NCBI GenBank assembly: GCA_905221615.1
Contig: CAJNDT010005913.1
Location: 1,550,001 to 1,614,000, forward strand
DNA length: 64,000 nt
Source of the DNA: Symbiodinium sp. CCMP2592
Taxonomy: Eukaryota; Sar; Dinophyceae; Suessiales; Symbiodiniaceae
Direction: 5' to 3'
The notes below the pieces were generated by a model that was not told the origin of the DNA, did not search any database, and saw nothing but the letters and a program-made list of their open reading frames with translations. Positions 1 through 8,616 of this stretch are shown here, piece after piece; the stretch's first letter is position 1, and each line of letters opens with the position of its first letter. A program made the translations under genes and the position numbers.

Positions 1-699
1 ATCGGATTCCAGATCTCGCTGGATTGTCAGCGCCTCGTCGATGCGACCCAGTGATCGCAAACAGCGTCCAACGCACCAGCGTGCGATGCGGATGGTGGTT
101 GGTGTGCCGTTCTCGACGCGTTCTTTGAATGCTTGCTCGAACAGTTGCAGCGCGTGTTCGTAGTCCCCAGAAGCGTGGAGTGTCCAACCCATGTTGTTGA
201 GAAGCGACCCCCTCCACTTGCGTGCATCGCTTTGATCCGATCGCATCGCGAGGTCGAGTGCTTTCTGATTCCACTCCATCGCTCGATCCGCTTCATGCAC
301 GATCCCGAGCATGTGGGCCGCGTCAACTGCGAGTCCATCAATGTTGTAATCACACGCGATCTTCCACGCACGCTCAAACTCCGGGATGGATTGTTCTTTG
401 CTCCCAGACGAGTTCAGCAGCCTCCCTTGCTCCAGAGCGATGCGAACCGCGAGTTCACCCTCCGGATTTGGGAACTGGTCACGGATCGACTGGAGGACTT
501 CTTCCCCCTCATCGAATCGACGCTGGAGTCCCAGAGCGCGAGCATGCTGGGTGCTCGCGAGTGCGGCGAGGATTTGGTCCTCCGATTGAGCCGCGCGATC
601 ACGAAAATCGATGAATCGCAGCTCACTAGATTGGGGATCCTGAAAGTCCCACAAGAGACCCAAGGAAGCAGATTCGAGTGGACACAGTCTGGGATCCAT
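1..699 (-). CDS. TPR-repeat protein, 3' end cut by window edge
   Basis: Minus-strand frame open from an ATG at 699 to the window edge (233 codons), so the C-terminus is missing. The translation is alpha-helical with tetratricopeptide spacing; a clear repeat near residues 166-200 has the NNMGWTLHASGDYEHAL core followed by a second helix, and further degenerate repeats lie on both sides (QHARALGLQRRFDEGEE, RCLRSLGRIDEAL). No signal peptide or membrane segment is visible. TPR proteins serve as protein-binding scaffolds; no catalytic domain is seen in the part present. The plus-strand frames over the same stretch are shadows, because only this frame gives a recognisable repeat pattern. The specific role is unknown. 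Confidence 0.8.
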   Translation of the reverse strand, partial: MDPRLCPLESASLGLLWDFQDPQSSELRFIDFRDRAAQSEDQILAALASTQHARALGLQRRFDEGEEVLQSIRDQFPNPEGELAVRIALEQGRLLNSSGSKEQSIPEFERAWKIACDYNIDGLAVDAAHMLGIVHEADRAMEWNQKALDLAMRSDQSDARKWRGSLLNNMGWTLHASGDYEHALQLFEQAFKERVENGTPTTIRIARWCVGRCLRSLGRIDEALTIQRDLESD

Positions 700-775
700 A
701 CCAGATGATATGGGGGAATCCCTGTTGATAGCTCAGGGAAGCCCCTGAGAGGTGATCATGATTCATTTCAAAATC

Positions 776-804
776 TTGACATGCTCAGTCCCTTGTGGTG
801 TCTA
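776..804 (+). promoter_or_regulatory. candidate sigma-70 promoter for the RNA-binding protein gene
   Basis: TTGACA at 776-781 matches the -35 consensus. After 17 bases, TGTCTA at 799-804 is a weak -10. Transcription from here would give a leader of roughly 95 bases before the ATG at 907. A small hairpin (CTCAGGG/CCCCTGAG) lies upstream at 732-749, between this gene and the divergent TPR gene. Confidence 0.4.
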
Positions 805-906
805 GACTTGGGTGCATCGCCATGAGGTGTTGCGTCGACGAAGAAGAAGCCCGGTTCTCTTACTCGATCTCAGCTATGACTTACGGGCATTTGGAAGACG
901 ACAGCA

Positions 907-1311
907 ATGTTGAACCTGTATGTAGGGAACCTCCCTTACTCGATGAACGATCAAGAACTCAATGACCTTTTCTCCGAGATCGGACAAGTCCGCTCCGCGA
1001 AGGTGATGAGCGATCGCGAAACCGGCCGCTCACGCGGATTCGGTTTTGTTGAAATGGAAGACGACGGCGCTGGCCGTGAAGCAATCGAAAAACTCAACGG
1101 CTCCGACTGCGGCGGTCGTGCACTCGTCGTGAACGAAGCTCGTCCTCGCGAAGAGCGCCCACGCGGTGGCGGCGGTCGTGGTGGCTACGGCGGTGGCGGA
1201 GGCGGCCGCGGTGGTTACGGCGGTGGCGGCGGTGGTCGTGGCGGCTACGGTGGTGGCGGCGGCGGTGGTCGCGGCGGCTACGGTGGTGGCGGTGGCGGCG
1301 ACAACTGGTAA
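907..1311 (+). CDS. RRM-domain RNA-binding protein with RGG/glycine-rich tail
   Basis: 134 residues. One RNA recognition motif fills residues 2-78: RNP2 is LYVGNLP (4-10) and RNP1 is RGFGFVEM (43-50), with the aromatic residues that stack on RNA. From residue 87 the tail is almost only Gly, Arg and Tyr, built from four tandem RGGYGGGG-type units and ending DNW. Such small glycine-rich RRM proteins occur in cyanobacteria and planctomycetes and resemble plant GRP proteins; cyanobacterial ones are often cold-induced, so an RNA-chaperone role is likely here. The tail coding DNA is a GC-rich tandem repeat, prone to slippage. A good terminator follows directly, so the gene is monocistronic. Confidence 0.93.
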   Translation: MLNLYVGNLPYSMNDQELNDLFSEIGQVRSAKVMSDRETGRSRGFGFVEMEDDGAGREAIEKLNGSDCGGRALVVNEARPREERPRGGGGRGGYGGGGGGRGGYGGGGGGRGGYGGGGGGGRGGYGGGGGGDNW

Positions 1312-1336
1312 GCCAACCACATCTGTTGAAATCTCA

Positions 1337-1365
1337 AAACCCGCTCACATCGAGCGGGTTTTTTG
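1337..1365 (+). terminator. Rho-independent terminator of the RRM gene
   Basis: CCCGCTC/GAGCGGG stem with a short loop, followed by a run of six T and then GTTG. Confidence 0.9.
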
Positions 1366-1404
1366 TTGCATCTGATGAATCGAGCGTTGTGGATAATGCT
1401 GTGA

Positions 1405-1443
1405 GAAAAACAAAGAACCCCCACACTCGTGTGCAGGGGTCTT
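1405..1443 (-). terminator. Rho-independent terminator of tRNA-Asn
   Basis: Read on the minus strand: a CCCCTGCACACGAGTGTGGGGG-like stem-loop followed by TTCTTTGTTTTT, just downstream of the tRNA 3' end. Confidence 0.8.
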
Positions 1444-1448
1444 GTGAA

Positions 1449-1520
1449 CTCCTCCGACTGGACTCGAACCAGTAACCTAGCGGTTAACAGCCGCTCGCTC
1501 TACCATTGAGCTACGGAGGA
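1449..1520 (-). tRNA. tRNA-Asn (anticodon GTT)
   Basis: Minus-strand cloverleaf of 72 bases. Acceptor stem TCCTCCG/CGGAGGA, D-arm GCTCAATGGTAGAGC, anticodon loop CTGTTAA with GTT in the centre, T-arm with GGTTCGAGTCC, discriminator G. CCA is not encoded and must be added after transcription. Confidence 0.95.
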
Positions 1521-1639
1521 TCAAATTGCTGGTCACAACGCTAGCAACCTCATTCCCAGTGTCAAGTCCGAGGGGATGATCTGGGAAAGAATCCCCACTT
1601 GGGATCAACCGGACTCCTGATTGATCGTACACATAGGGT

Positions 1640-3052
1640 ATGAACTCCAGTCGATTCGTCGATATCCGGACATTGCTGCTCTTGGTCCTGACCCTGATGC
1701 TGGGGTCTGGAACAGCATCCGCTCAGAACGCTCGCGAGGGGCTCCTCTGGATCGACTCCAAACCAGCACTTGAAGGGATCCTGTCGATAGGATCCGGATC
1801 GACGGATGCGGATCTCGCGTCCTCTCCGATGCTGCGTGATCTTGGGAAAATCGCGGGTGTGCTCGGCTCCAAAGATCTCGCTCGTTTGCGCCGGGAACTG
1901 ACCAAGGCGATGGAGGTGCCTGAGGAGAGCGAAACCATTGGATCGCTCGTGCTTGAGCGATCAGGGGAGACCAAACTGCTCAGCGTCGCGAGGGATCAAA
2001 CGGGGCGGCTCTACCTTCTCGAGGATGCCGAATCGACAACTGGGTATGCACTGACTGAGGAGGTCGTCGAGGCGCTGCCGATCGATCGAGCGATGCTCGT
2101 CGGAGTGGAGCAGGAGCGTGCCGCGATGCAACTGCGGAGTGGTCGATTGGATCTCCCGTACTACGAGTCCAGTATCAAACTCGACGGCAAGACGCGCCGT
2201 GCTCGGCTCAAACGACAGTATCCTGAACTGAGCAGGGACTTGTCCGAAGAACGGATACAGGTTCGATTCCCTGTAAATCATCAGTCAACCGGACTGCCTG
2301 GGATACTGGTTTGGGTGAGTCCGACTCCCAATGGTCAGATCCCGAGAATATTCCACGACGCGTGCGACGAGTTGAACCTGATCGTGATCGGTGTGGACAA
2401 CAACGGCAACACTCGAGAACTGACCAATCGACTCCAGATACATCTCGATTCGATCGCGACGATCAGCGCGTATGTGCGGATCGATCCCAGACGCGTGTAT
2501 ATCACCGGCATGTCGGGAGGAGGACGATGCTCAGGGATCCTCCAACTCGCGTTTCCAGATATATTCATGGGAACGGTCCCCATCGTGGGACTGGATTCGT
2601 ACCACAGGACCCCCACTGGGAAAGCGGGAGAGTACTGGCCCGAACGGCTGGCGAAGCCGAGCGGGCGATGGTTCAAGATGCTCAGGGAACGACGCTTCGC
2701 GTGCATCACAGGAACGATGGATTTCAATGCTCCTGAAATGGAGAAACGCACGGCTCAGATGCAAGCGGACGGACTCGATGTCCGGCTCGACATGATCGAG
2801 GGCATGGGACACACGATGCCGAGCTCTGAGCAGTTCTCCGATGCTCTCCGCTGGGTAGACCAACTCCAGCAGGAGATGATCAAAGAAGCCGAGCGGGATG
2901 CATCTGAGGATTTAAGTACGCTCAAGAAACGATTCGGAGATCAACTCGGGGTCATCCCAAGTACACGCAAACAACTCATCGACATCACGATCGAAGCCCC
3001 TTGGTCGGTCGCGGCGTGGGAAGCGGCACGGCTGCTGGGACTCGACGAATAA
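1640..3052 (+). CDS. exported alpha/beta-hydrolase (esterase/depolymerase-like)
   Basis: 470 residues with a Sec signal peptide (positive residues, hydrophobic core at about 11-22, cleavage near ASA-QN at 28/29). Residues 30-200 show no recognisable domain. Residues about 205-410 look like an alpha/beta hydrolase of the PHB-depolymerase/feruloyl-esterase type: strand LIVIGVDNN, nucleophile elbow GMSGGG with Ser292, a possible acid at Asp361 and His391 in GMGHTMPSS. The likely reaction is hydrolysis of an ester outside the cytoplasm; the substrate is unknown. The last 60 residues form a charged helical extension. The next gene starts 41 bases downstream on the same strand, but nothing suggests a shared function. 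Confidence 0.8.
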   Translation: MNSSRFVDIRTLLLLVLTLMLGSGTASAQNAREGLLWIDSKPALEGILSIGSGSTDADLASSPMLRDLGKIAGVLGSKDLARLRRELTKAMEVPEESETIGSLVLERSGETKLLSVARDQTGRLYLLEDAESTTGYALTEEVVEALPIDRAMLVGVEQERAAMQLRSGRLDLPYYESSIKLDGKTRRARLKRQYPELSRDLSEERIQVRFPVNHQSTGLPGILVWVSPTPNGQIPRIFHDACDELNLIVIGVDNNGNTRELTNRLQIHLDSIATISAYVRIDPRRVYITGMSGGGRCSGILQLAFPDIFMGTVPIVGLDSYHRTPTGKAGEYWPERLAKPSGRWFKMLRERRFACITGTMDFNAPEMEKRTAQMQADGLDVRLDMIEGMGHTMPSSEQFSDALRWVDQLQQEMIKEAERDASEDLSTLKKRFGDQLGVIPSTRKQLIDITIEAPWSVAAWEAARLLGLDE

Positions 3053-3093
3053 AAGCGTGCACTGATCTCACTGATGCACTATCGTCAGGGATC

Positions 3094-4272
3094 ATGACAC
3101 AAATCGCAGAACGATTCAGACCATTCGGGACGACCATTTTCACAGAGATGACGGTGCTTGCCAACAAGCACAACGCGGTCAACCTCTCCCAAGGATTCCC
3201 AGACTTCGATGGTCCCGAACTTGGGAAACTCGCGGCACAGCGCGGGATCAGCGAAGGACACAACCAATACGCGCCGCTCGCGGGACTACCAATCCTCAAG
3301 GACGCGATCACACGCTGGTCATCGGATTACAACGGGATCGCGTATGACCCAACGAGCGAGATCACCGTTACCAGTGGGTGCACCGAAGCAATCGCATCCG
3401 CGTTTATGGGGCTGATCAATCCCGGCGATGAGGTGATCCTGTTTGAGCCGTATTACGACTCGTACCGCGCGTGTCTTGCGATGAGCGGCGCGACGGCGAA
3501 GTTTGTGACCATCCGTCCAACAGAGTCTGGGTTCGGGTTTGATCCTGATGAACTCAAAGCAGCGTTCAGCGATCGAACGCGTGCGGTGCTGGTCAATACG
3601 CCTCACAATCCGACTGGGATGGTCATGAACGAACAGCAGTTGACGCTCATCGCGGATATGTGCAAGAAACATGATTCGATTGTGTTCTCCGATGAGGTCT
3701 ACGAACGGCTGACTTACGACGGCTGCACGCACCGATCCATCGCAACAATCGATGGGATGCGTGAACGCACAGTGATCATGTCCTCGCTCGGGAAGACCTT
3801 CTCGCTGACTGGGTGGAAGATTGGATGGACATTAGCGCCTGCTGCATTGACTGCTGGCGTGCGATCGGCGCACCAGTTCGTCACCTTCTCTGTTCCGGGT
3901 CCCTTGCAACTTGGAGCCGCGGCTCTACTCAATGATGCGCGCGACGAGGCAGACAAACTTCGAGATCAGTTCCAACAAACGCGTGATGTGCTTGCTGAGG
4001 CGCTGAGCGAGTTGGGATTCGTGGTGCACAATCCGCAAGGCGCGTATTTCATCATGGCTGAACATCAAGCGATCAGCAGTCGGCTTGGTTTGCAAACAGA
4101 TGTGGATCTGTGCCGATGGCTCCCAGAGCATGCCGGGGTTGCGGCGATCCCACCCAGCGGGTTCTACATGAATCCGGCAGATGGCGAGGGGTTCGTTCGC
4201 TTTGCGTTCTGCAAACAGATGGGGACGATCGACGAGGCAATCAAACGGCTCCGCTCGGCGCTGACGCAATGA
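3094..4272 (+). CDS. PLP-dependent class I/II aminotransferase (methionine/kynurenine type)
   Basis: 392 residues, a fold-type I aminotransferase. The opening NAVNLSQGFPDFDGP segment is typical of the YbdL/kynurenine aminotransferase branch, which transfers amino groups from methionine, glutamine or kynurenine to 2-oxo acids. HNPTG marks the substrate/PLP region and SSLGKTFSLTGWKIGW holds the Schiff-base Lys. The frame is open further upstream, but the ATG at 3094 lies just before the family's usual N-terminus and avoids overlap with the previous gene. It overlaps the glycerate kinase gene by four bases (ATGA), so the two are probably translated together. Exact substrate is inferred, not proven. 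Confidence 0.9.
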   Translation: MTQIAERFRPFGTTIFTEMTVLANKHNAVNLSQGFPDFDGPELGKLAAQRGISEGHNQYAPLAGLPILKDAITRWSSDYNGIAYDPTSEITVTSGCTEAIASAFMGLINPGDEVILFEPYYDSYRACLAMSGATAKFVTIRPTESGFGFDPDELKAAFSDRTRAVLVNTPHNPTGMVMNEQQLTLIADMCKKHDSIVFSDEVYERLTYDGCTHRSIATIDGMRERTVIMSSLGKTFSLTGWKIGWTLAPAALTAGVRSAHQFVTFSVPGPLQLGAAALLNDARDEADKLRDQFQQTRDVLAEALSELGFVVHNPQGAYFIMAEHQAISSRLGLQTDVDLCRWLPEHAGVAAIPPSGFYMNPADGEGFVRFAFCKQMGTIDEAIKRLRSALTQ

Positions 4273-5498
4273 CCAGTGTTCAACTCTCAACTTCGCTCGA
4301 TCCACAGATCGCAGGATTCGTAAGTGCGTTTGTCGATCACACGCTCGATGCAATCGATCCGCAGAAGTTGATTTCCCAGTCGATGGACTTCGATGCGTTC
4401 GATTGTCCCACACATGTCATCGCGTTCGGGAAAGCCGCGGCGTCGATGGCTCTGGGATGCCGAGCAGAGTTAGCCACAAAGTTCGCCGATGGGATCGTGC
4501 TGTGTCCCGATGAGCAGATCCCAGTCGATCATCAATCACTCAGCCTGTCGTTCTTTGGGGTTGACCACCCTTCTCCAACGGAGCGAAACATCGAAGCGAC
4601 CAAAGCGGTCACTGAGTACGCATCAGCGATCCCACCAGAGCATGCGTGTGTTGTGTGCATCTCTGGCGGTGGCTCGGCGCATTTGTGCGCCCCATCACAA
4701 GGTGTTTCGCTCAACGAGATCATCGAAACCACAGAGCGGCTCAATCAATCCGGTGCGAGTATCCAAGAGCTGAATGCTGCACGCAAGAAACTCGAAACCC
4801 TCAAAGGCGGAGGGCTCGCAGGACTGTTCAGACACCTTGAGCATGTGGAGGCATGCGTGCTCTCCGATGTCATAGGAGATGATCTGGTCACCATCGCTTC
4901 GGGACCGATGCGAGACGAAAGCCAACTGATCAAGCACACGATCATCGGGAATCATCTCGTGCTACGAGATGCATGCGGATCGTTCGTCCAATATATCGAT
5001 CCGAGGGTCGAGGTACGATCGATGGATGCAACTGGCGAAGCATCAGCTGCTGGTCAAACACTCGCAGGATTGTTCCAACAGGAACCTCAAAGTGTCTGCA
5101 TCGCAACTGGTGAGACCACTGTGGATGCAAGCGGGACTGAGGGGGTTGGTGGGCCCTGCATGGAATCCGTACTTGCGGCTGGACTTGAGCTCACGCAATC
5201 CATCCTCTCGGACTGGGTCGTCATCGGCTTGGCATCGGATGGGATCGATGGACCGACACAAGCCGCGGGTGCGATCTTGACCAATAAGATGTTTGAGGCA
5301 AATGGAGTCATGGAAGCTGCTCAACGAGCACTCTCGGAGCACGATGCGCTCAGGTTTTTTCACTCGATCGGAGCAGACATCTTGACCAGTCCCACTGGGA
5401 CCAATGTCAATGATGTGGTGATGATCTGTCCGAAGATACTGACAGAAGCAGTCAACATCGTCCAAAGTGAAGCGAATCCGCGTGATTTGGGGTGTTGA
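4269..5498 (+). CDS. glycerate 2-kinase (GckA/MOFRL family)
   Basis: 409 residues. The N-terminal two thirds match the DUF4147 (glycerate kinase) domain: [34 protein letters not shown] and LSDVIGDDL. The C-terminal MOFRL domain follows, with [13 protein letters not shown] and [10 protein letters not shown]. Class II glycerate kinases phosphorylate D-glycerate to 2-phosphoglycerate, feeding glycolysis or serine-cycle carbon. The start is the ATG at 4269, which shares ATGA with the stop of the aminotransferase gene. The pairing suggests routing of hydroxypyruvate/serine-type carbon, but this is inference. Confidence 0.9.
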   Translation: MTSVQLSTSLDPQIAGFVSAFVDHTLDAIDPQKLISQSMDFDAFDCPTHVIAFGKAAASMALGCRAELATKFADGIVLCPDEQIPVDHQSLSLSFFGVDHPSPTERNIEATKAVTEYASAIPPEHACVVCISGGGSAHLCAPSQGVSLNEIIETTERLNQSGASIQELNAARKKLETLKGGGLAGLFRHLEHVEACVLSDVIGDDLVTIASGPMRDESQLIKHTIIGNHLVLRDACGSFVQYIDPRVEVRSMDATGEASAAGQTLAGLFQQEPQSVCIATGETTVDASGTEGVGGPCMESVLAAGLELTQSILSDWVVIGLASDGIDGPTQAAGAILTNKMFEANGVMEAAQRALSEHDALRFFHSIGADILTSPTGTNVNDVVMICPKILTEAVNIVQSEANPRDLGC

Positions 5499-5595
5499 CC
5501 AGTGTTTTTCGCAATCTGAATGGTATCGATGCATACGCTTTCAACCCCGCCCGTACATGGATCCGGGGATCAGTCAAAGGCTATATGGAGATTTC

Positions 5596-5820
5596 ATGGC
5601 GAAACAGGATGACAAAATCACAATGGATGCGATCGTGACCGAGGCGCTTCCAAACGCGATGTTCAAGGTTCGGCTCCCAAACGAGCAGCAGACCGAGATC
5701 ATCGGATACATCTCAGGCAAGATGCGGAAGCACTACATCCGTATCCTGCCGGGCGATACCGTTACGGTTGAAATTTCTCCGTACGATCTAACCAAAGCAC
5801 GGATTACTTACCGTCGTTGA
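5596..5820 (+). CDS. infA: translation initiation factor IF-1
   Basis: 74 residues, the normal IF-1 length, forming a single S1/OB-fold: [18 protein letters not shown], then [20 protein letters not shown] and ending ARITYRR, as in other IF-1 proteins. It binds the 30S A site during initiation. GGAG at 5587-5590 fits the ATG at 5596; longer upstream readings add residues foreign to the family. It stands alone with its own terminator, not in the ribosomal-protein cluster where infA sits in many bacteria. Confidence 0.97.
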   Translation: MAKQDDKITMDAIVTEALPNAMFKVRLPNEQQTEIIGYISGKMRKHYIRILPGDTVTVEISPYDLTKARITYRR

Positions 5821-5846
5821 TCGAACACGTCGAGATGTTGTTGAAT

Positions 5847-5878
5847 AGCCCATCTTCACGATGGGCTTGTTTGTTTTT
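5847..5878 (+). terminator. Rho-independent terminator of infA
   Basis: AGCCCATC/GATGGGCT stem with a TTCAC loop, followed by TGTTTGTTTTT. Confidence 0.92.
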
Positions 5879-6074
5879 CCACAGTGAGCATCTCGTATCG
5901 AGAAACTGAACACTGTGATACTCGCCAATTCGATTGATAGCTCATAAGAGATCAATTTCTTGATTGATTTCAAATCAGATGGAACCAAAGTCTATCTTGA
6001 ACGAATCCATTCACACCAACACGCTGAAGTACGCCGTGTTGGAATAGGGACATTTTAAACAGTCAGGGGACACA

Positions 6075-6935
6075 ATGAATCAGCACACACTGACAGCTGT
6101 AGTTGCGCCAGCACTATGCCTCACTCTCATTCACACAGAAGCCTCGGGAATTATTCGTAGGCATGATGTCAACGCGCAGTTGTACCTCGATTATGGAGCA
6201 GAGACACAGTTTCATTCTGTTGGTGAGGTGGGATTCAGAACACAAAGCGGTGGATTCGCGGGCGCTTCAGCGGTGCTGATTGATCAACATTGGGTGCTCA
6301 CCGCAGCTCACCGGATCGCTCAGAATCCAGAGATCAACTGGGAGTTCCGAAACAATGATGTCATCCATGGCGTTGATGAGATTATTTATCACCCTGGATA
6401 TGACGGACACCCAAACGGGTTGTCAGGTCAGGACCTCGCTCTCTTGAGACTCAGCGAGCCGATTACGAATGTTGATCCAGCAATGATCGCACAATCCTCG
6501 CTCAACTTCGGAGACCAAGTCGCTCTCGTGGGTTACGGTGGAATTGGAGACGGCCTCGGCAATGACTGGACCTTTACCACTGAACGATGGGCCGCGAACA
6601 ATGTTTGGGATCGAGGCGCAGCCAACAGTGAGTTTTATACAACCGACTTCGATGATCCAACCAGCGGCAGCGCCCTCCCATTGGAAGGGACCACGACCAA
6701 TGGAGATGCAGGAGGTGGGATGTTCCGATTCGAGAATGGGAAGTGGGAACTTGTCGGAATCGCATCGCACAACATCGATATCAATTCCAACGGCATGTTC
6801 GGAGATTATCGAGATCGAGCAAAGCATACTCGATTGGACACATACCTGCCTTGGATTCAATCAACCATTCCTGCTCCCGGTAGTGGCTTGCTGATTGGTC
6901 TCGCGTCTCTCGGTATCACACGGCGACGAAGATGA
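6075..6935 (+). CDS. PEP-CTERM trypsin-like (S1) protein lacking the catalytic Ser
   Basis: 286 residues. Signal peptide at 1-25 (cleavage near EASG). The body is a chymotrypsin-fold domain: VLTAAHR gives His79, GQDLALLRL gives Asp120, but the expected GDSGGP reads GDAGGGMF, so residue 212 is Ala instead of the nucleophilic Ser. The C-terminus (about 267-286) is PAPGSG, a hydrophobic stretch and RRRR, a PEP-CTERM-like sorting tail handled by exosortase. The protein is therefore probably exported and anchored, but likely inactive as a serine protease. A CCAACACG/CGTGTTGG hairpin lies in its leader at 6016-6042. Its last 75 bases overlap the convergent gene. Confidence 0.88.
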   Translation: MNQHTLTAVVAPALCLTLIHTEASGIIRRHDVNAQLYLDYGAETQFHSVGEVGFRTQSGGFAGASAVLIDQHWVLTAAHRIAQNPEINWEFRNNDVIHGVDEIIYHPGYDGHPNGLSGQDLALLRLSEPITNVDPAMIAQSSLNFGDQVALVGYGGIGDGLGNDWTFTTERWAANNVWDRGAANSEFYTTDFDDPTSGSALPLEGTTTNGDAGGGMFRFENGKWELVGIASHNIDINSNGMFGDYRDRAKHTRLDTYLPWIQSTIPAPGSGLLIGLASLGITRRRR

Positions 6936-7397
6936 GAGTTCGCTTTGAACGCCATAGGTCTTTAGCGCACTCCTGATCTGGTCTTCCTCTGTTGTTTCAG
7001 GGAACAGCCTATATCTTGGCGCGATGATCTCACGCACTTGCTCAACAGAGACTCGAAAGATTGATTTGAAGGGAAACTTTCCGAGAGTGAGTTCTTCTAA
7101 AGCTTGCTTCGCTTGTTGATAGTCTTGATCGGGTTGTTTAAGAATCGAGGCAGCTCCTGTGATTTGATACCCTTTTTGAGTGAAGACATTCACAAAGCTC
7201 ACACTCGCGCGGGGATTCTCATTGATATTGCGTGCGGACTGGGGTGATGCGATATTCGCAATAACAATCGAGTCGCCTTTGAACGGTTTAAAGATCTCCT
7301 TCGGTGAGACATTGGGCTCACCTTGGAGAGTACTGGTCGCGAGCCAACAAAGGACACTCTCTTCGAGGAGTTGGAGTACGCTTTGATCAATCGTCAT
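6861..7397 (-). CDS. pyridoxamine 5'-phosphate oxidase-family (flavin split-barrel) protein
   Basis: 178 residues. Residues 1-125 fit the PNPOx-like FMN-binding split barrel found in general stress and F420/FMN-dependent oxidoreductase families: CWLATSTLQGEPNVSPK, IVIANIASPQSARNINENPRASVSFVN and KGYQITGAA. The true cofactor and substrate are unknown. The start ATG overlaps the stop of the upstream glutaminase gene by four bases, so translation is likely coupled. The final 25 residues are low-complexity, Ser/Thr/Gln-rich and encoded antisense to the 3' end of the PEP-CTERM gene, suggesting the stop codon was lost and the frame ran on. Confidence 0.82.
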   Translation of the reverse strand: MTIDQSVLQLLEESVLCWLATSTLQGEPNVSPKEIFKPFKGDSIVIANIASPQSARNINENPRASVSFVNVFTQKGYQITGAASILKQPDQDYQQAKQALEELTLGKFPFKSIFRVSVEQVREIIAPRYRLFPETTEEDQIRSALKTYGVQSELSSSSPCDTERRETNQQATTGSRNG

Positions 7398-8479
7398 TGA
7401 TGATCTCCTGTGTGCTCGCTGGACCGTTTATGCACTGTGGCATCACCCACTTGCTGCGAGGTGTCAGGGAGTGCCGGTGCGGGATCTTCGATACCCTCGA
7501 TGTGACTGAGAACCTCACCTTGCTGGTGCCAGGTCTCGAAGATGTGCATCCCCGAGTTTCTGCTCAGGTCTTCGAAGACTTTGAGACCGCGCACACTGTT
7601 GCCGCGTTCATCGACCGGAGGGGAGTAGACGCAGATCCCAAACTGACCCGGAACCACAGCGATGATTCCTCCGGACACTCCAGACTTTGCAGGCAGACCC
7701 ACGGTGTACGCCCATTCCCCAGCGTAGTTGTACATGCCGCAAGTGTGCATGACCGTGAGCACATCACGGATGTACTCGCATTGGATACATCGTTCGAGTG
7801 TGATGGGGTTCACTCCACCATTGGCGAGCGTCGCGGCCATGGTCGCCATGTCCTTCGCAGAAACGATGACAGAGCATTGTTTGAAGTAGAGATTGAGTGC
7901 TTCTTCCACATCGCCGTCGATGATCCCGAAGTTAAGCATGAGGTGCGCCATCGCGCGGTTTCGGTGTCCTGTTGAGCGTTCGGATTCATACACCGCCTCA
8001 TCGATGCTTGGTGTGCGCCCCATGGTCTTTCCGAGCATGTCGAGCATGCGATCGAGTCGCTGTTGTTGACTGTCACCTTGGATCATGGAAGTGACCGCGA
8101 TTGCTCCGGCGTTCACCATCGGATTGTGTGGTCTGTTGTTCGCATCCAAACGGATGATGGAATCAAAGGAATCCCCAGATGGTTCGACACCCACGCGTGA
8201 CATCACATATTCACGCCCGTGATCTGCAAGCGCCAGTGCGTGCAAGAACGGCTTGGAAAGCGATTGGATTGTGAAAGCGCTCTGATGATCACCCACTTCA
8301 AAGACTTCACCTTCGACGGTCACCAACGCAATCGCGAAAGTGTCTGGATCAGCCTTCGCAAGTTCGGGGATGTAATCCGCAAGCCGCCCCTCGTTGCAAT
8401 CTTTGTATCGTTCATGGAGTGACTCCAGAGCGTTCGAGACTTCCTGCTGACTATACGGGCGTGGGTTCTGCATACTCAT
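7394..8479 (-). CDS. glsA: glutaminase
   Basis: 361 residues, matching the serine-dependent beta-lactamase-like glutaminase family that converts glutamine to glutamate and ammonia. The SLSKPF motif gives the Ser-x-x-Lys pair; NNRPHNPMVNAGAI, the STGHRNRAMA segment and KSGVSGGI are the other family blocks. GTG at 8509 and ATG at 8473 are alternatives; the ATG at 8479 is preferred as a normal start close to the family N-terminus. About 40 C-terminal residues (after the SRNSGMHIF segment) go beyond the usual 305-310 residue enzyme and have no recognisable fold. It forms a pair with the PNPOx-like gene downstream. Confidence 0.93.
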   Translation of the reverse strand: MSMQNPRPYSQQEVSNALESLHERYKDCNEGRLADYIPELAKADPDTFAIALVTVEGEVFEVGDHQSAFTIQSLSKPFLHALALADHGREYVMSRVGVEPSGDSFDSIIRLDANNRPHNPMVNAGAIAVTSMIQGDSQQQRLDRMLDMLGKTMGRTPSIDEAVYESERSTGHRNRAMAHLMLNFGIIDGDVEEALNLYFKQCSVIVSAKDMATMAATLANGGVNPITLERCIQCEYIRDVLTVMHTCGMYNYAGEWAYTVGLPAKSGVSGGIIAVVPGQFGICVYSPPVDERGNSVRGLKVFEDLSRNSGMHIFETWHQQGEVLSHIEGIEDPAPALPDTSQQVGDATVHKRSSEHTGDHQ

Positions 8480-8553
8480 ATCTTCAAACAATAGTCGCCC
8501 GATCAGCACGCCGATTGGACACCCACTGCTTGCAAACTCAGCATGAGCTTGCC

Positions 8554-8581
8554 TTGACTTATTCTTTCACCTCACTATTAT
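8554..8581 (+). promoter_or_regulatory. sigma-70-type promoter of the AhpD-like/Rrf2 operon
   Basis: TTGACT at 8554-8559 and TATTAT at 8576-8581 are separated by 16 bases. It lies in the divergent gap to glsA and points at the AhpD-like gene. The Rrf2 regulator encoded downstream could bind here, but no clear operator palindrome is visible. Confidence 0.6.
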
Positions 8582-8616
8582 GGATATTTATTGTCTGCAA
8601 TCAATACGGAGGCGAC

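Noticed and set aside
133..708. 191-codon plus-strand frame at the left edge
   Set aside because: The minus-strand frame gives a TPR protein; this frame is its mirror and has no recognisable features.
1158..1308. GGTGGCGGCGG-type tandem repeats as a CRISPR or satellite array
   Set aside because: The repeats are in frame and encode the RGGYGGGG tail; there are no spacers.
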